DNA of 64,000 nucleotides from Dyadobacter jejuensis (lineage in GTDB: Bacteria > Bacteroidota > Bacteroidia > Cytophagales > Spirosomataceae). The translations under genes were made by a program, and so were the position numbers. This document shows, piece by piece, positions 9,424 to 19,394 of the stretch (position 1 is the first letter of the stretch; every line of letters begins with the position of its first letter). The notes beneath the pieces were generated by a model. It was given only the letters and a program-made list of their open reading frames with translations. It made no database searches and was not told the origin of the DNA. The stretch is from positions 372,001 through 436,000 of the forward strand of contig NZ_QGDT01000004.1 in the NCBI RefSeq assembly GCF_003149085.1, written 5' to 3'.

Positions 9424-9769
9424 TTGAACTCAGAATTGGTGTAAAGAATGGGTAGATGACACTTTAATACCTTCGGCTGTTCGAAATAGGCTATTTGGTC
9501 CCGTAGCGATCGGCAATACCATGTCAAAAGAAAGAGGGTGTGAAGAAAAAAAATACAAAAAGATAAAAATAATCTGTGACCAATCTAACATGCTCTAGTC
9601 TAAGGTTTATATAGGTCCAACTCCTAGTTGGGCTTTATAAAGGAGGGTTAATTATATAAAAGCAGGTGCTTTGCACCTGCTTTTTATTTTGAACGCTCTT
9701 TTTTGCCCCTAAGTTGAACTTGCCTTACATCGAATCCTGTTGAATAGATTTAACACCTTTTAAATCCTG
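9424..9769. other. Intergenic region between divergent genes
   Basis: 346 bp between the minus-strand propeller gene and the plus-strand DinB-like gene. It contains no convincing open frame. Its one clear element is an intrinsic terminator at 9658-9690 that follows no annotated gene, listed separately. Confidence 0.6.
9658..9690 (+). terminator. Orphan intrinsic terminator
   Basis: Stem AAAAGCAGGTG / CACCTGCTTTT with a five-base loop and a T-rich tail to 9690. On the plus strand no gene precedes it for more than 9 kb of co-directional sequence, since the upstream gene runs the other way. It must end either an unannotated short transcript starting within 9424-9657 or an attenuated leader of the DinB-like gene. 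Confidence 0.75.
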
Positions 9770-10294
9770 ATGATGTATCAATTTCTAGCCCTATTCTTCT
9801 TAGTTGCATTCCCCGCTTTGGCACAACAGCCCCCCTCTGACCCCTTTATTAAAGACGAGCTATTGCGATGGGAAAATGCCCGAAATTATACTTTAGCCGT
9901 TGTAGAAGCCTTGCCCGAATCCGAATTTGGCTTTAAACCCGTCGCTGAAGAAATGGATTTCAGTGCTCAAATAGTGCATTTGTCCGATAATATCCTCTGG
10001 CTAACCTCCAAATTTATAGCCCAGAAGCCTGCCTCTTTCTCTGCCAAGGATTATAATGGGAAGGGGAAAAAAGAACTCATTCAATTGGTCAATCAGACCT
10101 TCGATTATGCCCAGGCGTCTTTTGCTAGCTTCCCAGCGGATAAACTCTCCGAAGAAGTTGATTTTGCAGGACAAAAGATGACCAGAAGGAGAATCTTCTT
10201 TCTAATTAACGATCACCTTACCCATCACAGGGCGCAAATGATTGTTTATCTCCGTTTACAGGGTATTGCTCCCCCCAAGTATGTTGGTTGGTAA
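9770..10294 (+). CDS. Secreted DinB-like putative metal-dependent hydrolase
   Basis: 174 residues beginning with a signal peptide ('FLALFFLVAFPALAQQ'). The DinB/YfiT four-helix fold is suggested by its three spaced His positions: 'IVHLSDN' in helix 2 and 'DHLTHHRAQM' in helix 4, followed by the typical end 'RLQGIAPPKY'. Members bind a divalent metal, and some act as thiol S-transferases or hydrolases; the substrate here is unknown. Either of two adjacent ATGs (9770 or 9773) may be the start. It is monocistronic, with a perfect 8-bp inverted repeat right behind its stop codon. Confidence 0.82.
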   Translation: MMYQFLALFFLVAFPALAQQPPSDPFIKDELLRWENARNYTLAVVEALPESEFGFKPVAEEMDFSAQIVHLSDNILWLTSKFIAQKPASFSAKDYNGKGKKELIQLVNQTFDYAQASFASFPADKLSEEVDFAGQKMTRRRIFFLINDHLTHHRAQMIVYLRLQGIAPPKYVGW

Positions 10295-10608
10295 ACAGTA
10301 AACTTGATTTGGAGCTAAGTTTACATGGACTGACAAGGTTGCAGATTCGGCGATGACTTCCTGACGATACCATAAATACTGGCACTTTTATAAGAATCTG
10401 TATGGGTATATGGGAAATGTCCTAGGTTAACAGGGTTTTGGTATAGTTTTTACGCCCTTCCTAGTAGTAGTTCTAATCGTATATTACGGCGATGTGCATT
10501 CCTAGGAGTGGACACGGCGTATAAACTGTTCGAATTGCTGAATTTATCACCTTTATTAATATTTCCGACGGTCTGATTTTGTCGGTATATCAATTTATAC
10601 AAGTACAT
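10295..10608. other. Intergenic region with a hairpin after the DinB-like gene
   Basis: Gene-free stretch. GTAAACTT (10298-10305) and AAGTTTAC (10317-10324) form a perfect 8-bp hairpin four bases after the DinB-like stop, but no T-run follows, so it is not a clear intrinsic terminator. No further element is recognised. Confidence 0.5.
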
Positions 10609-11685
10609 ATGAACAACTTTATGGATACCCTGGTTTGGGGTAACACAGTCATGGAATTAGGGAAAGTGCTGCTACTTTTAGCACTTAGTTTTTTGGTTAT
10701 AAAAATTTTTCAACTTTATATTCTAAGCAGACTAAGAAAGTGGTCGGCACTCACTACCACCACTTGGGACGACTTCCTAATAAAGCAAGTGAGCGATTCC
10801 GCAGTGCCTATTCTATATATATCGGCGGTTTACGTCGCCATTACTTCCTTGAAGTTACCTGAAAGAGTAGAGCAGATCGCCTATATCGCCTATTTGGTAG
10901 CTTTTGCTTATTTCGTGTTACGCGCTATCGGTGCCACCTTCCGCAGGTTTGTTTATACCTTTTTGGATACCAAAGACAATAGTGAAGCCAAGAGAAAACA
11001 AGCCAGTGGGCTCATAACCATCGTGACGACGATGATCTGGGTCTTGGGAGGGATTTTTATTGTAGATAATCTAGGATATGATGCCACCACACTGATCACC
11101 GGTTTGGGGATTGGGGGTATTGCCATAGCCTTGGCGGCACAGGCCATTCTGGGCGACCTCTTTAGCTATTTTGTGATATTCTTCGATAAGCCATTTGAAA
11201 TTGGCGATTTCGTAGTTGTCGACGATAAAAATGGGGTTATTGAGGCCATAGGTATAAAAACGACCCGAATCAAAACCCTGAGTGGGGAGCAGCTCGTTTG
11301 TTCTAATACCGATCTGACCAATTCGAGGCTGCACAACTTTAAAAGGATGGAACGCCGCCGAATCGTATTCAGCTTGGGCGTAACCTATCAAACCACACAT
11401 GAGCAGTTGAAGGCGATTCCAGGTATCGTGAGGCAGATCATTGAAGGGCAGGATGCTATTCAGTTCGATAGGGGGCATTTTTCTAGTTATGGAGACTTCA
11501 GCCTTAACTTCGAATTCGTCTATTACGTTCTAAGTCCCGATTATGGCGTTTATATGGATAAGCAACAAGCCATTTACCTCGATATCTTCAAAGCGTTTGA
11601 AGAACGTGGCATTGAGTTTGCGTATCCTACACAAATGTTATTTACACAATCCACCAATGCCGAGGTGACTCCGAGTAAGGAGTAA
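10609..11685 (+). CDS. MscS family mechanosensitive ion channel
   Basis: About 358 residues from ATG 10609; a TTG at 10579 is in frame but adds ten residues without support. Three to four N-terminal helices are followed by the pore helix and beta domain: 'GLGIGGIAIALAAQAILGDL' resembles the MscS pore-lining TM3, then 'FDKPFEIGDFVVVDD' and 'KTTRIKTLSGEQLVCSN' form the conserved beta-barrel entry, and the C-terminal alpha/beta domain follows. It would open under membrane tension to release solutes on hypo-osmotic shock. A second MscS homologue lies at 26667. It has its own terminator. Confidence 0.9.
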   Translation: MNNFMDTLVWGNTVMELGKVLLLLALSFLVIKIFQLYILSRLRKWSALTTTTWDDFLIKQVSDSAVPILYISAVYVAITSLKLPERVEQIAYIAYLVAFAYFVLRAIGATFRRFVYTFLDTKDNSEAKRKQASGLITIVTTMIWVLGGIFIVDNLGYDATTLITGLGIGGIAIALAAQAILGDLFSYFVIFFDKPFEIGDFVVVDDKNGVIEAIGIKTTRIKTLSGEQLVCSNTDLTNSRLHNFKRMERRRIVFSLGVTYQTTHEQLKAIPGIVRQIIEGQDAIQFDRGHFSSYGDFSLNFEFVYYVLSPDYGVYMDKQQAIYLDIFKAFEERGIEFAYPTQMLFTQSTNAEVTPSKE

Positions 11686-11705
11686 ACACCTATCTGTGAT
11701 ATTCT

Positions 11706-11738
11706 CCCCCGGTTCAAAGGTTGAATCGGGGGTTTTTT
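11706..11738 (+). terminator. Intrinsic terminator after the MscS gene
   Basis: Stem CCCCCGGTTCAA / TTGAATCGGGGG with one G-U pair and a short loop, followed by TTTTTT; 20 bp after the channel's stop codon. Confidence 0.92.
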
Positions 11739-11898
11739 GTATAAGCGAATCGAGGGGAGGGGGGCGTCACGCATTGCTTCAAGGAGCTCTCACAAGTAAG
11801 TATTCCGATAATATATTGGGGTTTTATGCTGGCGAAATAATCGGGAATGCGGATATTCGTGATTTATTTCTTTTGAAAATTTATTTATTCTATTTCCT

Positions 11899-14463
11899 AT
11901 GTCCTTGCGTACTATAGCTGGCTTTGGCTTATTATTAGTAGTATTCGGTTGTCATCGTTCAGCGGTTCAACTCCCCGAACAAGGGGTGTCTTTTGAGCTC
12001 CAAAAGGAGCGGAAACGGCAATTGGATAGTATTCGCTATGGGGTGGAACTGTGGATTCCCGACAGCCTACAGGCCTCTATCCGGGGAATGTTAAAAGTTG
12101 ATTTTCTGATGAAGGATGAGTCTAAGCCGTTGGTACTGGATTTTAGCCAGGATCCTAACTTTGTCGAAAGCGTTAAGCAAGAGGGGAAGGACTTGCGTTA
12201 TCGGGTTGAAAATGGTCATATCATTATAGAAGAAGGACAACTTAACAAAGGTGAAAATGAAGTGGAGATAGCGTTTACAGCCGGCGACCTCTCCCTCAAT
12301 CGGAATGAGGAGTATTTGTATACCCTCTTGGTACCCGATAGAGCCTCTACTTGCCTTCCTTTGTTCGATCAGCCCAATCTAAAAGCCCGGTACTCCCTTA
12401 CGTTGCATACGCCTGCAGGATGGGAAGCAGTGGCGAATGAAGCCCTAAAAAAGCGGAAACAAGGAAATACCGAATGGACTTATCAGTTCGAGGAGACGGA
12501 GCCCATTAGTTCCTACCTCCTGGCATTTGCTACTGGCCGGTTTAGCAAGGCTACCAGGACCCTATCGGGACGTGAAATGACGATGTATTACCGGGAAACC
12601 GATTCGGTGAAAGTGGCTAGAAACCTACAAGAGATATTTGAGTTACACGACCAATCCTTACAATGGCTCGAAAAGTATACTGGAATCGAATATCCATTTT
12701 CCAAATTTGACCTGGCCCTAATCCCTTCTTTTCAATATGGAGGAATGGAGCACCCTGGTGCAGTCTTTTATAATGAGTCTTCCCTATTTTTGGATGAAAA
12801 TGCTACCATAACTAAAAAGCTTGCTAGAGCCAATGTAATAGCCCATGAGTCGGCACATATGTGGTTCGGGGATCTGGTTACGATGGACTGGTTCAACGAC
12901 GTCTGGCTGAAAGAGGTGTTTGCCAACTTTATGGCCGCTAAGATCGTTCATCCCACCTTCCCCGAGATAAACCATCAGTTAAAGTTTTTATTGACACATT
13001 TTCCTGCAGCTTATCAGGTAGACCGTAGCCAAGGTGCTAACCCGATCATGCAAAACTTGGGTAACCTAAAAAATGCTGGGACCCTGTATGGCTCTATTAT
13101 TTATCACAAAGCACCTATTGTGATGCAGCAGTTGGAACAGAAAATCGGTGAGGACTTGATGCGGGAGAGCCTGCGCGAATACCTCCATCAATACGCCTTC
13201 GGCAATGCACGTTGGGACGATTTGATAGGGATTATCGATAAAAAGACTCCACTGGACATGCAAGCATGGAGCCAGGTGTGGGTCAAAACCAGCGGTATGC
13301 CACAGTATGGCCTACAGGTTGGCGATGGCCAGGTTCATTTTGCCCAGGTGCCCGATTCGGTAGACAGCCGGATATGGCAGCAACCGCTCAAAACGAATAT
13401 CCGGAGTTTAGAAGGTTCAAAGATCCTGGATTTTGACCTTATCATGGGAGGAGAGCCCGTTTGGCCGGCTAAGCAGGGTGATCTGACGTATCCGAATGCC
13501 GATGGCAAGGCTTATGGGTATTTCCCTATCGACACCCCGAGTACTCAATTCTTCCTGAACCATTATTCTGAATTTAAGGATCCCGTTTTTCGTGGCGCCA
13601 CCATGATCAATATATGGGAAGGCTTCCTGAGGGGGCAGGGGTTGGCTCCCGTACCAATGGCGGAAGGGCTGCTGACTGTAATTGCTCAGGAAAAGGACCC
13701 ACTGCTGATCGATTATGCCCTAGGGGTTCTGTCTACCACCTGGTGGAATTTCTTGACGGAGGACCAGCGCCTGGCATTGCAAGTGAAACTCGAATCCAAT
13801 CTTTGGTCGTCGATGTTAAAAGCGGAAGATAAAGGGTTGAAGAAGGCTTTCTTTAGCAAATATCAAAACATGGCTTATTCCAAAGACGCGGTGGGTAAGT
13901 TAACTGCCCTATGGAATGGTAAATTGGTCGTTCAGGACCTGGTACTTTCGGAGGATAACCTTATTTTTCTCGCCTGTCAAATAGCATTGCTGGACGAGCC
14001 TAGGGCCAGAGACATACTTAAGACTCAATTGGCGAAGGTCGAAAACGCCGATAGAAGGGGTAAGTTGCAGTTTATGATGCCAGCCTTAGACCCTGATGCT
14101 GCCGTAAGAGACGCCTTCTTTGAATCCTTGAAACAGGCCAAGAACAGAGAAAAAGAAGGATGGGTGTTGGCGGCTCTGGGCTACTTACACCATCCCTTGC
14201 GCCAACAGGCTGCGCTCCAATACATTACTCCATCCATGGAGCTCCTAGAGGAGATCCAGCTTACCGGAGACATTTTTTTTCCAACCCGATGGATGGACCA
14301 CACCTTTGGTGGGCATTCCTCCAAGGAAGCTTCCTTATTGGCCCGAGCATTCCTAGCGGAGAACCCCAATTATCCACTCTTTTTGAAAGAGAAAATCCTG
14401 CAAGCTACCGATATACTCGATAGATCGGTAGCGATGCGTGGCAGTTTCGCGGCCAATCCTTAG
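11899..14463 (+). CDS. M1 family zinc aminopeptidase, predicted lipoprotein
   Basis: 854 residues. The N-terminus has a lipobox-like end 'LLLVVFGC' with Cys18 as the lipidated residue. The gluzincin signature is intact: H316-E-S-A-H320, then 18 residues and E339 in 'WLKEVFANF'. The substrate-binding motif that is normally GAMEN reads GGMEH at 281-285. A long helical C-terminal domain fits the full-length M1 architecture. It should remove N-terminal amino acids from peptides in the periplasm or at the outer membrane. It is not obviously in an operon: more than 100 bp separate it from both neighbours. Confidence 0.92.
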   Translation: MSLRTIAGFGLLLVVFGCHRSAVQLPEQGVSFELQKERKRQLDSIRYGVELWIPDSLQASIRGMLKVDFLMKDESKPLVLDFSQDPNFVESVKQEGKDLRYRVENGHIIIEEGQLNKGENEVEIAFTAGDLSLNRNEEYLYTLLVPDRASTCLPLFDQPNLKARYSLTLHTPAGWEAVANEALKKRKQGNTEWTYQFEETEPISSYLLAFATGRFSKATRTLSGREMTMYYRETDSVKVARNLQEIFELHDQSLQWLEKYTGIEYPFSKFDLALIPSFQYGGMEHPGAVFYNESSLFLDENATITKKLARANVIAHESAHMWFGDLVTMDWFNDVWLKEVFANFMAAKIVHPTFPEINHQLKFLLTHFPAAYQVDRSQGANPIMQNLGNLKNAGTLYGSIIYHKAPIVMQQLEQKIGEDLMRESLREYLHQYAFGNARWDDLIGIIDKKTPLDMQAWSQVWVKTSGMPQYGLQVGDGQVHFAQVPDSVDSRIWQQPLKTNIRSLEGSKILDFDLIMGGEPVWPAKQGDLTYPNADGKAYGYFPIDTPSTQFFLNHYSEFKDPVFRGATMINIWEGFLRGQGLAPVPMAEGLLTVIAQEKDPLLIDYALGVLSTTWWNFLTEDQRLALQVKLESNLWSSMLKAEDKGLKKAFFSKYQNMAYSKDAVGKLTALWNGKLVVQDLVLSEDNLIFLACQIALLDEPRARDILKTQLAKVENADRRGKLQFMMPALDPDAAVRDAFFESLKQAKNREKEGWVLAALGYLHHPLRQQAALQYITPSMELLEEIQLTGDIFFPTRWMDHTFGGHSSKEASLLARAFLAENPNYPLFLKEKILQATDILDRSVAMRGSFAANP

Positions 14464-14482
14464 TTAGAACATACACAAGTCT

Positions 14483-14506
14483 CCCGTCTAGCTATTCCTA
14501 GATGGG
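14483..14506. other. Hairpin after the M1 peptidase gene
   Basis: CCCGTCTAG / CTAGATGGG pairs over 9 bp with one G-U, starting 20 bp after the stop. There is no T-run on the plus strand, so termination here is uncertain. Confidence 0.4.
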
Positions 14507-14606
14507 GGCGATCAATCTTCTTGCGGAATTTGCTCTAAGGGAATAAAAAAAAGCTAAAAAAGGGAGTTTGAGAACCTAGAACTTATTTTTATGGTTGGTA
14601 ATAGCA

Positions 14607-15419
14607 ATGAAACTAAGTGACCATATAGCCTTTACAAAGTATGTAATCCTGCCTCGTCGTTATGGATTATACAGAGCCTTGTTTCTCTGTTTATGGTTGG
14701 TCACTATGCGCTCCGAGGCTAGGAACCTCCAAAAGCCATCGCATCTTTTGGCCCTTTCTGGAAAACTGTTACTTGCAGTAAAAACGGAGCAGGAAACCAA
14801 GGGACTGGAAATAACATTGGCAGATCTCCCTCAAACATCGATTTTGGCCGAACTGGAGGACGATACCGCCAAAAAAGTGTTTTGGATAAATATTTATAAT
14901 GCCTATTTCCAGCTGTTAGCCAGTCGTGAAAAACTAAGTAATCCTACCATCTTTACGAGTAAATCCATTTATATAGCGGGCGTTCCCCTAAGTTTGGACG
15001 ATATAGAACATGGCATACTTAGGAAATATAGGGTCAAATGGGCTAAGGGTTATTTGCCTAAATGGTTTGTGGGAAAGCCTATCAAAAAATGGGCCGTAGA
15101 GCGGGTCGACTATCGAATTCATTTTGCCCTAAACTGCGGAGCCGCGAGCTGTCCGCCCATCGCTTACTATACTGCCGACAAACTTGAGGAGCAATTGAAC
15201 CTAGCCATGAAGAATTTCTTGCTATCGGAAACGACCATCGTGGAGAAGGAAAAGAAAGTAGTTACCAATAAAATACTTTATTGGTACCAGGGAGATTTTA
15301 GTGGGCGAAAGGGGATCCTTGATATTATTTCTAAGGTGATGGAACAAGATCTGCGTGGGTATTCATTGGATTACGCTGCCTACGATTGGTCCCAAAAGCT
15401 TCAGAATTTTAGCCAATAG
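14607..15419 (+). CDS. DUF547 domain-containing protein
   Basis: About 270 residues from ATG 14607 (a TTG 12 bases earlier is also open). A hydrophobic stretch near residues 22-37 suggests a signal peptide or anchor. The DUF547 hallmark 'HFALNCGAASCPPI' is present, preceded by 'DDIEHGILR' and followed by a basic, aromatic-rich C-terminus. The family has a papain-like or transglutaminase-related fold by prediction, but no member function is firmly known. No close partner gene; the next gene, gnd, is 229 bp away across an AT-rich gap. Confidence 0.85.
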   Translation: MKLSDHIAFTKYVILPRRYGLYRALFLCLWLVTMRSEARNLQKPSHLLALSGKLLLAVKTEQETKGLEITLADLPQTSILAELEDDTAKKVFWINIYNAYFQLLASREKLSNPTIFTSKSIYIAGVPLSLDDIEHGILRKYRVKWAKGYLPKWFVGKPIKKWAVERVDYRIHFALNCGAASCPPIAYYTADKLEEQLNLAMKNFLLSETTIVEKEKKVVTNKILYWYQGDFSGRKGILDIISKVMEQDLRGYSLDYAAYDWSQKLQNFSQ

Positions 15420-15648
15420 ATAAGGATGCTATCCCTAAATAGTTGATTGCATCTCTTACAAATCGATTTTAAGATTAGTAGAATAAAACTTATAAATTGT
15501 ATTATTTTAATATTGTAAAGACATAAAATATCTTCTTTTTAATATTTTAGCAAATATCGATATTATGGTACGTATAGTGAGTTGATACTTTTCAATTTAC
15601 ATATGAAAATGATAATATTGCAATTCTTTTAACTGACAATCTCCCCTT

Positions 15649-17061
15649 ATGGCAAATACGCAGTATGATTTTGGAATGATTGGCTTAGGTGTAATGGGCC
15701 GTAACCTGTTACTTAATATGGCCGATCATGGTTTTTCGGTAATAGGATTTGACAAGGATCAATCCAAAAATGAGGCATTGGAACAATCGGCCACTCCTGG
15801 TACTACGGTAAAAGGAGTACAGGATTTGGAACAAATGATCGGTCTGTTGCAGACTCCTCGTAAAATTATGATGCTGGTTCCTGCGGGAAAGCCAGTAGAT
15901 GATGTTATTGAGTCGCTACTTCCATTGCTGGACACCGACGATGTGATCATAGATGGGGGAAACTCGCATCATACCGATACCCTACGGAGGGTAGAGTACC
16001 TTCAGGATAAAGGCATACAGTTTATGGGTATGGGTGTTTCCGGTGGTGAACAAGGTGCACGATTCGGCCCTAGTATGATGCCTGGAGGTAATGCAGCCGC
16101 ATACGACCTGGTACGTCCCATGTTAGAGGCCATTGCAGCAAAGGTAGACGGCACAGCCTGTGTTGACTATTTGGGCAAAAAGGGTGCTGGACATTATGTG
16201 AAAATGGTCCATAATGGGATTGAGTACGCCATTATGCAGCTCATCAGTGAGAGTTATTCCTTATTGAAGCATGGTGGGTTAGATAACGACCAGTTACATG
16301 AAGTCTTTAAAGAATGGAATGAAGGCAAACTACAATCCTTCTTAATCGAAATTACGACCGAAATCTTCTTGCAAAACGACGACAAAGGCTCTGGCAGGCT
16401 CCTAGATGTAATCTCTGATAAGGCGGGTAGTAAGGGGACCGGCAAATGGACTTCTCAGGATGCCATGGAACTGCCCGTGGCGGTACCCGTTATTGATGCG
16501 GCGGTCGCCATGAGGACTATTTCGAGTTATAAAGAAGAAAGAACAACGGCTTCGACGATGTACCCCGATCCTTACAAATCGTCACCCGCTTCTACCCAAG
16601 AATGGATTAATCAAGTACAAGATGCCTTGTACTTTGGTACTATATTGAGCTATGCTCAAGGGCTGGCCATGTTGGCTCAAGCTTCTATAGAAATGCAGAT
16701 GGATATCCCGCTTCCTAAAGTGGTGGATGTTTGGCGTGGAGGGTGCATTATTCGTTCCTCCTTATTGGAAGTCTTTGGCAAGGCCTTTGCCAAATCGCCA
16801 ACGCTTTCCAATATTTTGTTGGACCAAGAACTCGCCGATATCGTCAATAGTACCGTAGTGAATACGCGTAAAGTGGTCTCTCAGGCCGCCTTATCCGGAA
16901 TTTCTACCAGTGCATTAATGGCCTCATTGGCCTATTTCGATGCCTATCGTTCCGAGAAAATGCCAACGAATTTGGTACAGGCTCAAAGAGATTTCTTTGG
17001 AGCTCATACCTATCAACGTACCGATATATCAGGTTCCTTCCATACCGAATGGGGAAAGTAA
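15649..17061 (+). CDS. gnd: 6-phosphogluconate dehydrogenase, decarboxylating
   Basis: 470 residues, the usual length of the long-form enzyme. The N-terminal Rossmann motif is 'GLGVMGRNLLLNMADHG'; the substrate loop reads 'GVSGGEQGARFGPSMMPGG' and the 6PGD signature appears as 'SDKAGSKGTGKW'. It converts 6-phosphogluconate to ribulose 5-phosphate and CO2 with NADPH formation in the cytoplasm. It is the first gene of a tight gnd-zwf-pgl operon (6 bp to zwf). Confidence 0.97.
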   Translation: MANTQYDFGMIGLGVMGRNLLLNMADHGFSVIGFDKDQSKNEALEQSATPGTTVKGVQDLEQMIGLLQTPRKIMMLVPAGKPVDDVIESLLPLLDTDDVIIDGGNSHHTDTLRRVEYLQDKGIQFMGMGVSGGEQGARFGPSMMPGGNAAAYDLVRPMLEAIAAKVDGTACVDYLGKKGAGHYVKMVHNGIEYAIMQLISESYSLLKHGGLDNDQLHEVFKEWNEGKLQSFLIEITTEIFLQNDDKGSGRLLDVISDKAGSKGTGKWTSQDAMELPVAVPVIDAAVAMRTISSYKEERTTASTMYPDPYKSSPASTQEWINQVQDALYFGTILSYAQGLAMLAQASIEMQMDIPLPKVVDVWRGGCIIRSSLLEVFGKAFAKSPTLSNILLDQELADIVNSTVVNTRKVVSQAALSGISTSALMASLAYFDAYRSEKMPTNLVQAQRDFFGAHTYQRTDISGSFHTEWGK

Positions 17062-17067
17062 CATACA

Positions 17068-18585
17068 ATGACTATGCAAACCAACAAACGCCCAGGCCCG
17101 TCCATCGTGTTTATTTTTGGAGGTAGTGGCGATCTTAATTATCGAAAACTTACTCCTGCGCTTTATAACTTATTCTTGGATGACTGGATGCCCGATCACT
17201 TCGCCATTGCGGGGATAGGTCGTAGCCCTTATTCCAATGACGCCTATAGAGAGCACCTTTTGGAAGGTATTACTAAATTTTCGAGACGAAAGGGAAAACA
17301 AAATGGCCACTGGAAAGACTTCAAGGAGCATGTGAGCTATTTACAAATGGACGGCGACGACGAAAAAGCCTACCATCTGATCACCGATATGGTCAAAGAG
17401 AAAGAACTAGAATGGGGAATCCATCCGAATGTGATTTTTTATCTGGCCGTCGCTCCTCAGTTGGTGCCATCTATCGCCTCCAAGTTAGGAGCCCTCAAAA
17501 TCTGCTCCGACACCAGCAGTACTCGCATCGTCGTGGAGAAGCCCTTCGGGCATGACTTGGCGAGTGCGCATGAGCTGAATGCCTTGCTAACCGGTATGTT
17601 TGCCGAGGAACAGATATTCCGGATCGATCATTATTTAGGTAAGGAAACCGTTCAGAATATCCTAGCACTGCGCTTTGCCAATGCACTTTTTGAGCCGGTG
17701 TGGAATCGTAACTACATCGACCATGTTCAGATCACTGCAGCCGAAAGTGTAGGTTTGGAGGGGCGTGGAGGATACTTTGAGCATTCGGGGGCACTCCGGG
17801 ATATGGTTCAGAATCATATCTTGCAGATCCTCTGTATGGTGGCTATGGAAGCGCCCGTATCCTTTGAAGCCAACGAAATAAGAAATAAAAAAGTGGATGT
17901 GCTCAATGCCATTCGCCGAATCCAACACCACGAGGTCCACGACTTTGCCGTACGAGGACAATATGGGCCTGGCTGGAAAAAGGGGAACGAGGTAGTAGGC
18001 TATCGTCAAGAAAATGGCGTCAACCCGCAATCTTCCACTGAGACATTTGCCGCCGCCAAGTTCTATATCGACAACTGGAGATGGCAAGGGGTCCCGTTCT
18101 ATGTGCGGACAGGGAAGTATCTGAACCAAAAGGATACCCATATTACCATCCAATTCAAGCCAGCTCCCCATTATGCCTTTCCGTCCGAGTCGGCCGATAG
18201 CTGGAGGTCCAATAGGTTGACGATCAGCATTCAACCCAATATGGATATCAGCATACGCTTTCAGGTAAAGCGACCCGGCCAGAGTATGAACCTGGATCCG
18301 GTCGACATGAAGTTTGGGTATGAGGAATCTGGAGGCGAGCATGCACCAGAGGCCTATGAAACCTTATTGTTGGACGTGATGGAGGGGGATGCCACCTTGT
18401 TTATGAGAGCCGATCAGGTAGAGTCGGCCTGGAAAGTAATAATGCCTATCCTAGAAACTTGGGAAGGTCGCAAGCCTCAGGATTTTCCAAATTATGCTCC
18501 CGATAGCTGGGGGCCCGACGACGCCGATGCCCTTTTGGCTCGCGATGGGCATAGCTGGATCAATACCGTACAAAACAATGCCTAA
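17068..18585 (+). CDS. zwf: Glucose-6-phosphate 1-dehydrogenase
   Basis: 505 residues. The nucleotide fingerprint is 'GGSGDLNYRKL' (Gly where Ala is commoner) and the active-site motif 'RIDHYLGKE' is intact. It oxidises glucose 6-phosphate to 6-phosphogluconolactone with NADP+, the first step of the oxidative pentose phosphate pathway. Its stop codon directly abuts the ATG of pgl with no spacer, implying translational coupling. Confidence 0.97.
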   Translation: MTMQTNKRPGPSIVFIFGGSGDLNYRKLTPALYNLFLDDWMPDHFAIAGIGRSPYSNDAYREHLLEGITKFSRRKGKQNGHWKDFKEHVSYLQMDGDDEKAYHLITDMVKEKELEWGIHPNVIFYLAVAPQLVPSIASKLGALKICSDTSSTRIVVEKPFGHDLASAHELNALLTGMFAEEQIFRIDHYLGKETVQNILALRFANALFEPVWNRNYIDHVQITAAESVGLEGRGGYFEHSGALRDMVQNHILQILCMVAMEAPVSFEANEIRNKKVDVLNAIRRIQHHEVHDFAVRGQYGPGWKKGNEVVGYRQENGVNPQSSTETFAAAKFYIDNWRWQGVPFYVRTGKYLNQKDTHITIQFKPAPHYAFPSESADSWRSNRLTISIQPNMDISIRFQVKRPGQSMNLDPVDMKFGYEESGGEHAPEAYETLLLDVMEGDATLFMRADQVESAWKVIMPILETWEGRKPQDFPNYAPDSWGPDDADALLARDGHSWINTVQNNA

Positions 18586-19317
18586 ATGAAGCATATTAAA
18601 ACATTTGAAGATACTGCAAGCCTTAACGAAGCTTTGGCTATTTTTATAGACCAGGATATTAAAAACGTTCTGGCTCAAAAACCAATTTATACCTTTGTTT
18701 TGTCGGGTGGCAGCACGCCAAAACAACTTTTTAGAATATTGGCCAACGAGCCTTATAAAAATAGCATTCCTTGGGAAAAAATTCATTTCTTTTGGGGAGA
18801 CGAACGGTTCGTTCCGTATAACGACGAGCGCAATAATGCAAAAATGGCGTTCGACGAACTATTAAGCCTAGTTCCTGTAAGGCCCGACCAGGTGCATCGC
18901 ATGCAAACGGAGCTATCTCCCGCAGAGGCCGTTGCCGATTATACCCAAGTATTAAAAGGCTATTTTAAAGAAACTGGGCCTACTTTCGACTTGGTACTTC
19001 TGGGTATGGGAGAGGACGGCCATACCTTGTCGCTTTTTCCTGGTACCGAGGTCATAGAGGAAAAAGATAAATGGGTGGATAGCTATTTTTTGGAGCCTCA
19101 ACAGATGGTAAGGATCACCTTGACGGCCCCTATCGTCAATCGAGCGGCTACCGTGGCCTTCGCCCTGGCGGGAGCGGGTAAAGCTCCAGCGTTAAAGGAA
19201 GTGCTAGAAGGGCCGCCTAACAGGACCCAATATCCCTCACAGATTATTAACCCGGAGCGTGGAAACTTGCTGTGGTTTATTGATAAAAATGCTTCTAGCT
19301 TACTTTCTAAAGCATAG
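18586..19317 (+). CDS. pgl: 6-phosphogluconolactonase, DevB/SOL type
   Basis: 243 residues of the NagB-like fold. Recognisable segments are 'LSGGSTPKQLF', 'FFWGDERFVP' and 'GMGEDGHTLSLFPG', the last being the family's phosphate- and lactone-binding loop. It hydrolyses 6-phosphogluconolactone, the step between zwf and gnd, so the three genes supply the complete oxidative branch. A terminator follows the stop codon. Confidence 0.95.
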   Translation: MKHIKTFEDTASLNEALAIFIDQDIKNVLAQKPIYTFVLSGGSTPKQLFRILANEPYKNSIPWEKIHFFWGDERFVPYNDERNNAKMAFDELLSLVPVRPDQVHRMQTELSPAEAVADYTQVLKGYFKETGPTFDLVLLGMGEDGHTLSLFPGTEVIEEKDKWVDSYFLEPQQMVRITLTAPIVNRAATVAFALAGAGKAPALKEVLEGPPNRTQYPSQIINPERGNLLWFIDKNASSLLSKA

Positions 19318-19342
19318 GGGAAATTCATTTTAGGGAAATATA

Positions 19343-19377
19343 AAAAGCAGTCAAACATCAAATTTGGCTGCTTTTTT
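19343..19377. terminator. Bidirectional terminator between pgl and the receiver gene
   Basis: AAAAGCAGTCAAA / TTTGGCTGCTTTT, 13 bp with two G-U-type pairs, flanked by A- and T-runs and placed between converging genes. Confidence 0.88.
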
Positions 19378-19394
19378 AGTACTAGAAATCTCAG

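Noticed and set aside
10579..10608. TTG 10579 as the MscS start
   Set aside because: It adds ten residues without support, while ATG 10609 is in frame.
17662..18342. 226-residue frame antisense to zwf
   Set aside because: It lies wholly inside zwf on the opposite strand; zwf has a full set of family motifs.
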